IMG/VR virus record: IMGVR_UViG_3300044612_001124
Span: 1 to 21,405 of that record
Reading direction: 5' to 3' (one strand)
From: a virus
DNA: 21,405 nucleotides
In this document: one piece after another, positions 15,366 to 21,405 of the stretch
Position numbering within the stretch: the first letter of the stretch is position 1
Layout: the number at the start of each line of letters is the position of its first letter
The notes under the pieces: generated by a model
Told to the model about the DNA's origin: nothing
Databases searched by the model: none
What the model saw: only the letters and a program-made list of their open reading frames with translations
Position numbers and translations under genes: made by a program

Positions 15366-17060
15366 TTACTGCTTGCTGCTCTGCAAACGAGTGCGGAGCA
15401 AGACAGCGTTGAGTTCCGCCAACTTGATCTGCGCGGCGAGCCCGTCGTCGTTCGCCGGCGTCTCTTCGACGACCTCGGCGACATTCGTCTCTTCGGCGAC
15501 AACTGCCTCTGCCTCTGTTGCAACTTCTGCAACAACTGCCGCTGAACGCTTCGATTCTTCGCTCATCTTGCCCTCGGGGATGACCCACAACTTGCAGATT
15601 CCATTCTCCGAGATGCTTCCCTGCACCACCTCGCACGCACCGGCCTCGAAGAAGATGCAGTTGCTGCACTTCATGCCGCGTTCGGCGAAGGGGCTGACTT
15701 CGATGTAGTGGGCTCCGGCTGGGCCGCCCTGCGGCCACGGGCCGAACTCGTCGGCAATGCCTTCGAGCGACTCGGCGTAGGCGAGATTCGCAGGCGAGAG
15801 CGTGCCGTATTCCTCGATGTCATCGACGTCACGCTCCTCCTTGCGCTCCATCTGTGCGACTTTTGCCTCGCTCCAACGCTGCCCGGCAGCGCCAGCCCAG
15901 AGCAAAAACGCGACAAAACCCGGAGTCTCTTCGCCGGCCTTGTCCCAGCCGGGCCTCTTGTCGACCTTGTGACGAGCGTGCCACGCACGCATCTTGATGA
16001 CTTTCTCTTTGGTCAGGTTCTCGCGGGATGCGATCTTCTTAGCCCAGGAGATCGTCGCCGGAACGAGCCCGTCGCCGCCGCGGCCCTCTTCGTAGAGTTT
16101 CAGGCCGCGCCGGCAGGCCGCAGCCATGCCGGCCGTCGGCTTCAGGCTCACTTCGCCCTCGCGGAGTTCGCAATCGTCGGCCGTGTCGTCTTCAGATGTT
16201 ACGGAACCGCTGTCCGTTTCGATTTGAGCATCGGTTTCGTTACGCCGCTCGACCCACTTCTGGCCGCTATCGCCGCCGGAGAGGAGCCATTCGACGTGTG
16301 CCGTGGTGCCTGTCCAGTTCGCAGCCTTGGCCGCGAGACAACGCTCCTGCACTTCGGCGAGGTGAGCGACCTCCTCGACGCTGACAACGTCTCGGTTCAC
16401 GATCCGCTCGGCGATCACGAGGAGCCTGGGGTCGATGTCGTCCCGCTTTTCGGCCACTCGGAGGCCGCGCCGGGCCGAGTTCGCCATCGTCTGATTAGGC
16501 CGATAGTTCTCGCCAAGGGCCATTTCGATGGCTCGGCGGCTCACCACGACGCTGGATGCGTCATAGGCGGGTCGAACGACGGGGCCGACATCCTCCAGAA
16601 GGCCAATCGAGCGGATTTCACGCCGCTTCATGCCCTTCTCGTCGGTGCTCCAGATGTCGCCGCCGTTCTTTCTGACCGCGAAGGCGAACGAAGACCCGGT
16701 GACGAGTCGCTCTTTCACCATAGTTGCGACATCTTCGGCGTCACGAGTCGCCGGAAGCGACATTTCGTAGCGCAAACCGTAGCCATCGACCGACAACTTG
16801 AGCGATCCGTTGCTGGAACGGGCGAGCAACTTGTTTTTGTCGTGGTTGTAGAGCCCGAGGACGTCAGGTTTCGACGAAAGCACGTCGTCGAACGCCTTGG
16901 GATGCACGGTTTCGATGAAACCGCCCAGGTTTCGGCTCTCGGAGTTGAAAACGGCCCCGTAACCGACGATTGTCGGCCGCTTTTCGCCGTCTCCGGCGTC
17001 TCGATACTCGACCGTAGCGTCCGAAAGGGTGATCCGGCGCTCAATTTCCTGCGTTGACAT
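15366..17060 (-). CDS. HK97-type prohead maturation protease with duplicated accessory domains and a four-cysteine domain
   Basis: The enzyme is expected to trim the capsid N-terminal scaffold inside the prohead. The peptidase domain covers about residues 8-180, with H73 in YNHDK, S124 in GSSFAF and E156 in LLEDVGPV as the likely catalytic set of the S78 (HK97 gp4-like) family. Two diverged copies of one accessory domain follow at about 192-273 and 312-406; each begins with ARRGL or CRRGL and ends with GQKW or GQRW after a Leu-Leu segment. Next comes a compact domain with C465, C468, C476 and C489, resembling HiPIP-like modules I know from phage proteins, then an Ala/Val/Glu-rich tail. At 564 residues it is far longer than typical proteases of about 200. 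The ATG at 17060 follows AGGTGG, so it is preferred over 17096. Confidence 0.92.
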   Translation of the reverse strand: MSTQEIERRITLSDATVEYRDAGDGEKRPTIVGYGAVFNSESRNLGGFIETVHPKAFDDVLSSKPDVLGLYNHDKNKLLARSSNGSLKLSVDGYGLRYEMSLPATRDAEDVATMVKERLVTGSSFAFAVRKNGGDIWSTDEKGMKRREIRSIGLLEDVGPVVRPAYDASSVVVSRRAIEMALGENYRPNQTMANSARRGLRVAEKRDDIDPRLLVIAERIVNRDVVSVEEVAHLAEVQERCLAAKAANWTGTTAHVEWLLSGGDSGQKWVERRNETDAQIETDSGSVTSEDDTADDCELREGEVSLKPTAGMAAACRRGLKLYEEGRGGDGLVPATISWAKKIASRENLTKEKVIKMRAWHARHKVDKRPGWDKAGEETPGFVAFLLWAGAAGQRWSEAKVAQMERKEERDVDDIEEYGTLSPANLAYAESLEGIADEFGPWPQGGPAGAHYIEVSPFAERGMKCSNCIFFEAGACEVVQGSISENGICKLWVIPEGKMSEESKRSAAVVAEVATEAEAVVAEETNVAEVVEETPANDDGLAAQIKLAELNAVLLRTRLQSSKQ

Positions 17061-17529
17061 CGCCCACCTGATTTGTGAGGTAGTTTTCGAGCCCAATCTG
17101 GCTGATCACCAGACGAATTGCCTCGATGTTCGCCATCGAGTCTTCGCTTCCACGACGAAGACTCGCGAAAATCTTGGCCGAGGTGCTGTCGCCGAGGGTC
17201 GTGCAAAGCAGGAACCCTGATTGCTCCGCGTCTGCGGCGACCACATCGGTGTCGTAGTTGCTGTCGAGGATGCCCTCGAAGTCGTGGCGGGGCCACGAGA
17301 GGTGCTCGAAGTCGGTTGCCGGGGCAGCGTCGAAGAATTCGAGCCGCTCGGAGAGTGTTTTGATGTGGCCGCGCTCTTCCGCAGCATAGGCAGCCCACGC
17401 GACAGCCAGTTTCCCGTAGCCCCAGCGGCCAAAGTGAGTGGCCTGGAGGTCATACATCTCGGCCTGACCCCAATGGAGACGCAGCGCGAGTTGAAGTGCT
17501 TCGACAACGCCGTTAAGCGGGGCTGGCAT
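17041..17529 (-). CDS. Bacterioferritin-like (ferritin-fold) protein within the head module
   Basis: The 162-residue product matches bacterioferritins (about 158 residues) in length and in order of landmarks: Y26, W36-G37, E52-x-x-H55, SERLEFFDAAP at 60-70, and a near-diagnostic C-terminus, IGLENYL at 145-151. Bacterioferritins oxidise and store iron in 24-subunit shells. Aligned by eye without gaps to E. coli Bfr (offset +1), the di-iron ligands are only partly kept: E51 and H54 are present as E52 and H55, E94 becomes D95, E18 becomes H19, and E127 and H130 become S128 and S131. The haem ligand M52 is R53. Iron oxidation may thus be altered or lost. The gene overlaps the portal gene by 17 bases and the protease gene by 20, so it is a fixed part of the operon. 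A different ferritin-fold family, for example Dps-like, is possible. Confidence 0.75.
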   Translation of the reverse strand: MPAPLNGVVEALQLALRLHWGQAEMYDLQATHFGRWGYGKLAVAWAAYAAEERGHIKTLSERLEFFDAAPATDFEHLSWPRHDFEGILDSNYDTDVVAADAEQSGFLLCTTLGDSTSAKIFASLRRGSEDSMANIEAIRLVISQIGLENYLTNQVGDVNAGN

Positions 17530-19153
17530 TGGTGTTTTCCCCGTGTGCTTCGTACCAAGTTTCGATCACGGTTTCGTACTTCTGTCCGCTTCGGTGACAT
17601 CCCAGAAGAATGTCCTTCGAGCGACCCATCCACGATAGCACGAAAGAGTCAATGTCGCGGCCAGTAGCATTCGCAGCGTCGCGTAGTTCCGCGCACATTC
17701 GCGTCTGCATCTGATCGAACCAAGCGGTGAGTTTCTCGGGCTTGTTGCGTCGCTCGATGATGCCGTCGGCCTCGGTGGCGGCGAGGCGTCGAAGATTCGT
17801 GCGGAAGATGACTTCGTTCGTGTCGATGCTTCGCGACTCCTCGTCTTCGACTTCGTCGTCCGACGGCTCGTCTTCCTGCACCGGAGGGGTGGGTCGCACC
17901 TGATCCTGGCTGGGCTTTTGGCCGGTCGGGTTGTCAGTGGTGAATGCTTCGAGGAGTTGCATATTGACCTGAACGAAACGCTTCTTGCCCAGGCCGTCCG
18001 GCAGCGGGTTGTAGCCGATCGCGGCGCGGTACTCGTCGACGTCGATGGCACCGTTATTGAACGCTTCGCGGAGGAACTGAGCCCGCGCCTGATAGTCGCC
18101 GGCGAGGAGAGCATTCGTGTCGAAGGAGACGAAATAGTTCTTGTCGTCCACCACGAGGTCGCGCCGGCAGGCCATTTCCCAGCGTCGAAGCCACGGCGTG
18201 AGCGAGAAAGTCACGAAGTCGATGGCCGACTGTTCGGCCGTCGAGAAGCGGACGTTGCTGAAATCACCGATCAAATGGGGCGGCACTCTGTAGACTCGAC
18301 TCACATCCTCAAGTTGATAGCGCCTGGTGGACACCAGTTCAGCACTCTGATTGTCAACCGGGTCGTTTTTCTTGTGGAAGCCATACGGCATGACCACAGT
18401 TTTGAACGCTTTGTTCGGCCCCTGATGAGCCTCGTCCCACTGTTGCTTGAAACGCTGAATAGCCTCGGGCTTGTGAGGCTGATCGGTTTCGATGTAAGTG
18501 CCTGCCTGTGCTCCATTCCCAAAAAACGACGACGAGTGCAGTTCCGTCGCTCTAGCGAGGCCGATCGCGTCTCGGGATAGGGTGGTGGGCACAAATCCTG
18601 TGACCCCATCCGATGAAAGCCAGCGAAGATGAAAAATTTCGTCCTGTCGATACTCGGTGACCTTGATCTCCGGCTGGATCGGCGTGGTTGGCTCGGTGTA
18701 GTAGTAGCGGAGTTTGCCGTTCGAGAGCCGCTTGACCTCCATCCGCGAGGGGTGGAGCGGGATGAGTTCGCTGACGGCACCGTTGCGGCCCGGCTTGATG
18801 TACGAGTAGGCGTTGCCCCACAACAGGAGCCACGACTGCATGAGTTCGCGGTACTCGAACCCCGTCATCCACGAATTGGGCTGATAGCAGAGCACCTCGT
18901 GGAGGTGCTGCTCCTCGGCGATCTCCTTGCCGCCGCCTGGGAGGCGTCGATAAACGCCCATCGGGAGGCTGGCAATTGACTCCGAGAGGACGCGGACGCA
19001 GGCGAGAACCGCGCTGCATTCGAGAGCCGTCTCGGGACTGATCGTGACGCCGGCGACCGTTCGCCTCGTGTTGACGATCTCCTCGAAAATGCGAGAGAGG
19101 TTGCTCCGCATCTCGATCAGGTCGGCGACTTCTTCGTCTTCTCTTACGGCCAT
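17513..19153 (-). CDS. Portal protein, HK97 family
   Basis: The portal is the dodecameric ring at the unique capsid vertex through which DNA enters and leaves. The family signature appears early as SAVLACVRVLSESIASLPM followed by GVYRR (residues about 47-70), then the usual mixed stem and wing region with RVPPHLIGDF. From the ATG at 19153 the protein has 546 residues. The frame is open to an ATG at 19243, which would overlap the large terminase gene by 62 bases and add a Pro-rich 30-residue leader; I prefer 19153, though neither start has a clear ribosome-binding site. After a Pro- and acid-rich linker (near residues 390-425) comes a helical C-terminal extension of about 120 residues. Its 3' end overlaps the ferritin-like gene by 17 bases. 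Confidence 0.95.
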   Translation of the reverse strand: MAVREDEEVADLIEMRSNLSRIFEEIVNTRRTVAGVTISPETALECSAVLACVRVLSESIASLPMGVYRRLPGGGKEIAEEQHLHEVLCYQPNSWMTGFEYRELMQSWLLLWGNAYSYIKPGRNGAVSELIPLHPSRMEVKRLSNGKLRYYYTEPTTPIQPEIKVTEYRQDEIFHLRWLSSDGVTGFVPTTLSRDAIGLARATELHSSSFFGNGAQAGTYIETDQPHKPEAIQRFKQQWDEAHQGPNKAFKTVVMPYGFHKKNDPVDNQSAELVSTRRYQLEDVSRVYRVPPHLIGDFSNVRFSTAEQSAIDFVTFSLTPWLRRWEMACRRDLVVDDKNYFVSFDTNALLAGDYQARAQFLREAFNNGAIDVDEYRAAIGYNPLPDGLGKKRFVQVNMQLLEAFTTDNPTGQKPSQDQVRPTPPVQEDEPSDDEVEDEESRSIDTNEVIFRTNLRRLAATEADGIIERRNKPEKLTAWFDQMQTRMCAELRDAANATGRDIDSFVLSWMGRSKDILLGCHRSGQKYETVIETWYEAHGENTNASPA

Positions 19154-19181
19154 GTTGTGTCGCGGCGTGGAGGATAAGAGG

Positions 19182-20717
19182 TCAGAAGACCACCAGTTCG
19201 GGGGCTTCTTCGGGGCCGCGGGCGTCGCCGGAAGCGATGCCAATAGCCATCACGAGAGCAACGGCAGAGTCGATCCTGGCCGTCGAGTGAGAGTGAGCCT
19301 TGGTCGGCTTGATATTCCCGGCGTCGTCGGTGCGGACCTGAAGGTTCGACATTTGGTAGGTCAGCGCCGGGTTTCCGCCGTGTCGTAGTTTTTGCCCCAA
19401 AACGAGCGTCGACAGAAATTTAGTGGCCGGACTCATCGAGGCGTAGCCTTGTCCGAACGGCCTGACTTCAATCCCGTCAGACGTCAACTGCGTCGTAATG
19501 TGCGTGGCGTTCCACCTGTCAATGGCTACGGCTCGGACCTGATTCTTCTCGCAGAACGAGAGAACGTAGTTCCGAACGACGTCGTAATCGACAATATCGC
19601 CTTCTGTTAGTGTAACAAACCCATCTCTCGCCCATTGCCGGTACGGCGCTTCGTCCTTGTCAGCGTTGGACTCTGGCAGAAAGAGGTGAGCGAAGACATC
19701 GAACGTGCCGTCGTGGTTGCCGTCGAGGTCGATGCCCGGCCAGACAGCCACGAACGCGGTCGTGTCTTGGGTGCTCGACAGGTCGAGCCCGCAGTAGCAG
19801 GAGAGGTTGGAGGTGTCGCGAAGCGGTGCGTCGCACTTCTCGAACTGGCCTGTCCTGAAGAAACGGTTGGCTCCGTTGCTCACCCACTGATTCAGGTAGA
19901 GCGTCTTGAACTTGATCTCCTGTGCGACGCTCTCGCGTGCCAGATTGGCCTCGCGTTCGAGAAACTCTTTCCGCACAGTGATGTTGTAGTTCGGATTTGC
20001 CTTGGCCCAGGTGGCCTCCTCGAAGATGTCGTCGGTATCATCCGCAGCCCAGATACACGGCAAAAACGTCGGGTCGATGAGGAGTCCCTGTTGAATCTTC
20101 AGCGCCCGCTGCCACTCCTCGTAGCAGGGGCCGACGCGGTCCATGCCGGCTGTGGTGACGTAGATGACGAGCGGCTCGGCTCGCGCACCCATACCTGATT
20201 CGAGGACGTCGATAAGGTCGCGGTTCTTCTGGACGTGGAATTCGTCCACGATGACCACACTCGGATTGAAGCCGTGTTTGCCCTTGTGCTCGCTGGAAAG
20301 GAACTGAATCGTCGACTTCTTGTGAGGGACGACGATCGAGCCCTTGTAGATTTTGCATCGCTTCAGAAGGCCAGGGCATGACTCGATGTATCGAGAACAC
20401 GCCGTGAACAGGAGACTCGCCTGCTTCCTGTCGCCGGCGGCGATGAGAATCTGGCCGCCGTCAGCCCCGAAGAATGCTTCGTAGGCTCCGATTACGGCAC
20501 AGAGGGCCGTCTTTCCATTCTTGCGAGGCACCGCTACCAGAGATCGCTGATACGTCCGCAGTCCGTCGGCTCTCTTCGTGTTGAAGAGTTTGTCGAGGTA
20601 GTCGTCCTGCCAGGGCTGTGGCACGAACGGCTGCCCAGAGAATGGAGCCTCGGTATGTTTGAGCAACCGCGCGAAAGCGCGAATGTCAACCTGCGGCGGC
20701 GTCGCCAAAGAGTGCAT
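19182..20717 (-). CDS. Phage terminase large subunit (packaging ATPase and nuclease)
   Basis: This is the motor that translocates DNA into the prohead and cuts the concatemer. Its 511 residues are full length for the HK97-like Terminase_1 type. The ATPase half shows a Walker A variant, VPRKNGKTA at residues 63-71, a Walker B strand VVIVDEF at 154-160 with D158 and E159, and a coupling-type segment VIYVTTAG at 184-191. The C-terminal RNase-H-like nuclease half has the three expected acidic residues: D312 in GLDLSS, D400 in AIDRWN, and D483 in RIDSAVA. The gene begins inside the 3' end of the small terminase gene and is followed by the portal gene, the standard packaging order. The start at 20717 has no strong Shine-Dalgarno sequence, which fits translational coupling. 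Confidence 0.97.
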   Translation of the reverse strand: MHSLATPPQVDIRAFARLLKHTEAPFSGQPFVPQPWQDDYLDKLFNTKRADGLRTYQRSLVAVPRKNGKTALCAVIGAYEAFFGADGGQILIAAGDRKQASLLFTACSRYIESCPGLLKRCKIYKGSIVVPHKKSTIQFLSSEHKGKHGFNPSVVIVDEFHVQKNRDLIDVLESGMGARAEPLVIYVTTAGMDRVGPCYEEWQRALKIQQGLLIDPTFLPCIWAADDTDDIFEEATWAKANPNYNITVRKEFLEREANLARESVAQEIKFKTLYLNQWVSNGANRFFRTGQFEKCDAPLRDTSNLSCYCGLDLSSTQDTTAFVAVWPGIDLDGNHDGTFDVFAHLFLPESNADKDEAPYRQWARDGFVTLTEGDIVDYDVVRNYVLSFCEKNQVRAVAIDRWNATHITTQLTSDGIEVRPFGQGYASMSPATKFLSTLVLGQKLRHGGNPALTYQMSNLQVRTDDAGNIKPTKAHSHSTARIDSAVALVMAIGIASGDARGPEEAPELVVF

Positions 20718-21168
20718 CCACGGGGTCGGCGACGACCTTCACTGCCCCGTATCCGAGGCGGGTTCGGTCGGCTGGTGTAAGCCCCAACACCGTTTCGAGG
20801 TGTCGAAGTTGCTCGCCGCACTCCTTTGCCTGGGTCGCTACGCCCGTCGCCCGAGAGAATCGCAGGCTCCCGTCAGGTGCGGTGACCTCGACATAGGCGA
20901 GGTCGATGGCCTGGAGTTGCTGCGCGGCATACTCCCACATGACGTAGACAACGCAGTAGCGAATCAGGACGTGCTCATCCGTCTCGGCCAGCGTCCCCAT
21001 CTTCGTCAGCCACTCGACGAGCCGGCCGAAGAGCACTTTGGCCCTCGGCTTCAGCCACTCGGGCGGCTGCATCGTGGTCGGCGCAGTCCCCAACTCCTCG
21101 CGGCCCTTGGCGTGCTTCGAGCCCGTGAGTTCGAGGATGTGCTTCGGCTTTGGTGGACGACCTCTCAT
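20686..21168 (-). CDS. Phage terminase small subunit, P27 family
   Basis: This is probably the DNA-recognition subunit of the packaging motor: it selects the viral genome and hands it to the large subunit. The 160-residue product opens with MRGRPPKPKHILELTGS, the signature N-terminus of P27-type small terminases (a basic RGRPPKP segment followed by a short Leu-rich stretch), and the rest is mostly helical. The frame extends upstream to a GTG at 21225, but the extra residues do not look like the family, and the ATG at 21168 gives the expected start. An ATG at 21180 is also possible. The gene overlaps the large terminase gene by 32 bases, consistent with coupled translation of the two packaging subunits. 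Confidence 0.85.
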   Translation of the reverse strand: MRGRPPKPKHILELTGSKHAKGREELGTAPTTMQPPEWLKPRAKVLFGRLVEWLTKMGTLAETDEHVLIRYCVVYVMWEYAAQQLQAIDLAYVEVTAPDGSLRFSRATGVATQAKECGEQLRHLETVLGLTPADRTRLGYGAVKVVADPVDALFGDAAAG

Positions 21169-21217
21169 GCCATATAGCATGACGGGGCCGGTGGCCGGCA
21201 CGCAAAGGAGTGCAGCG

Positions 21218-21240
21218 TGATGCACCTGACAGGTGCATCA
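21218..21240. repeat. 23-base perfect palindrome upstream of the small terminase gene
   Basis: Arms TGATGCACCTG (21218-21228) and CAGGTGCATCA (21230-21240) are perfect inverted complements around a single A at 21229. It lies about 50 bases upstream of the preferred small terminase start at 21168. Two-fold symmetry of this size suits a dimeric regulator site; transcribed, it would fold into a tight hairpin in the leader. No U-run follows on either strand, so a simple terminator is unlikely. The function is inferred from symmetry and position only. Confidence 0.7.
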
Positions 21241-21405
21241 GAGGTCACCGCTGAAATCGCCTAGTTTTTGAGGCTTATTAGCACTTGGACAGTGGACAAG
21301 TGACTTGTCCACTGTCCATTGTCCACGGCTTTTGACGGCTCCGAGGCCACCCGGCGAACAGCCGGGGGGGTAAAAAGTTGGTTTTTGGCGGAACGCACGC
21401 ATCTG
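21241..21405. other. Non-coding leader region upstream of the morphogenesis operon
   Basis: This stretch holds no gene I would support. It is dense in inverted repeats: a 33-base palindrome with heptamer repeats at 21286-21325, and a 6-bp stem (CCCGGC at 21350-21355, GCCGGG at 21361-21366) around the loop GAACA. A 54-codon minus-strand frame (21402 to 21238) crosses the palindromes but looks like chance. I see no convincing -35/-10 pair and no hairpin followed by a T-run. As the segment upstream of the first terminase gene it is the natural place for the operon's promoter and control sites, but that is inference from position. Confidence 0.5.
21286..21325. repeat. 33-base perfect palindrome with TGTCCA heptamer repeats
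   Basis: Two perfectly complementary 16-base arms, 21286-21301 and 21303-21318, are separated by one base (G at 21302). The arms are built from heptamers: TGGACAG (21286) and TGGACAA (21293) on one side, then TTGTCCA (21305), CTGTCCA (21312) and TTGTCCA (21319) on the other, the last lying outside the palindrome. There are thus two copies in one orientation and three in the other, each phased at 7 bases. It could be a multi-site protein-binding operator, an RNA hairpin, or a short tandem heptamer repeat of the kind scattered through some bacterial genomes. Confidence 0.8.

Noticed and set aside
15516-15534. 7-bp hairpin TGTTGCA/TGCAACA near the end of the protease gene
   Set aside because: It falls in the Ala/Val/Glu-rich low-complexity tail where repeated codons create such symmetry; no T-run follows and it is well inside the reading frame.
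15708-17057. 449-codon open frame on the plus strand
   Set aside because: It lies antisense to the prohead protease, whose catalytic residues and domain landmarks are all in the minus-strand frame. No family features are visible in the plus-strand translation.
21350-21366. GC hairpin as a terminator of an upstream gene
   Set aside because: The 6-bp stem is followed by G-rich sequence on the plus strand and by TGGCC on the minus strand; there is no adjacent T-run, so termination is not supported.
21238-21402. 54-codon minus-strand frame across the palindromes at the right end
   Set aside because: It starts three bases from the window edge, runs through both arms of the 33-base palindrome, and has no visible family features. 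I treat the region as non-coding, though the frame could be the end of a longer gene outside the window.
1-21405. CRISPR arrays, tRNA genes, insertion sequences, attachment sites
   Set aside because: I saw no regularly spaced repeats, cloverleaf-type sequence, transposase frame or duplicated att-like core. The window is almost fully occupied by virion genes.

Overview
The window is the left-to-right inverse of a virion morphogenesis operon of a tailed double-stranded DNA virus with a long non-contractile tail (siphovirus-like, HK97-fold capsid). All credible genes lie on the minus strand and read from about 21.2 kb down to base 1. The order is small terminase, large terminase, portal, ferritin-like protein, prohead protease, major capsid protein, probable decoration protein, glycosyltransferase, neck and connector genes, tail terminator, a cluster of small tail-tube-like proteins, tail assembly chaperones, tape measure, and distal tail proteins that run off the left edge. 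No integrase, lysis, replication or host gene is present, so free phage and prophage cannot be told apart. The host cannot be named. The DNA is GC-rich, which leaves long antisense frames open; those are shadows.

Region by region. 21241-21405 is non-coding sequence rich in inverted repeats, upstream of the operon. 21168-15366 holds packaging, portal and protease genes, with a complete bacterioferritin-like gene overlapping both the portal and protease genes. 15206-11081 holds the capsid gene, a small beta-rich protein, a GT-A-fold glycosyltransferase, and the connector and head-closure genes. 11084-7604 holds tail completion, tail terminator, three related tube-type proteins plus a fourth Ser/Thr-rich one, and the chaperone pair. 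7603-2351 is a 1750-residue tape measure with two internal duplications. 2351-1 holds three tail-tip proteins that I do not recognise by family; the last is cut by the window edge.

The genes work together as follows. The terminase cuts and pumps DNA through the portal into a prohead built from the capsid protein, whose N-terminal coiled coil acts as internal scaffold and is removed by the prohead protease. The connector, head-closure, gp10-like and terminator proteins build the neck. The tube polymerises along the tape measure with help from the G and GT chaperones, GT being made by -1 ribosomal frameshifting.

The points most worth attention are: the bacterioferritin-like gene inside the head module, next to a protease that carries two copies of an accessory domain and a four-cysteine domain resembling HiPIP modules; a correctly phased GGGAAAC slippery site that joins the two tail chaperone frames; the tandem tube-like paralogs; the ~240-residue duplication in the tape measure; the glycosyltransferase among structural genes; and two long perfect palindromes upstream of the operon.
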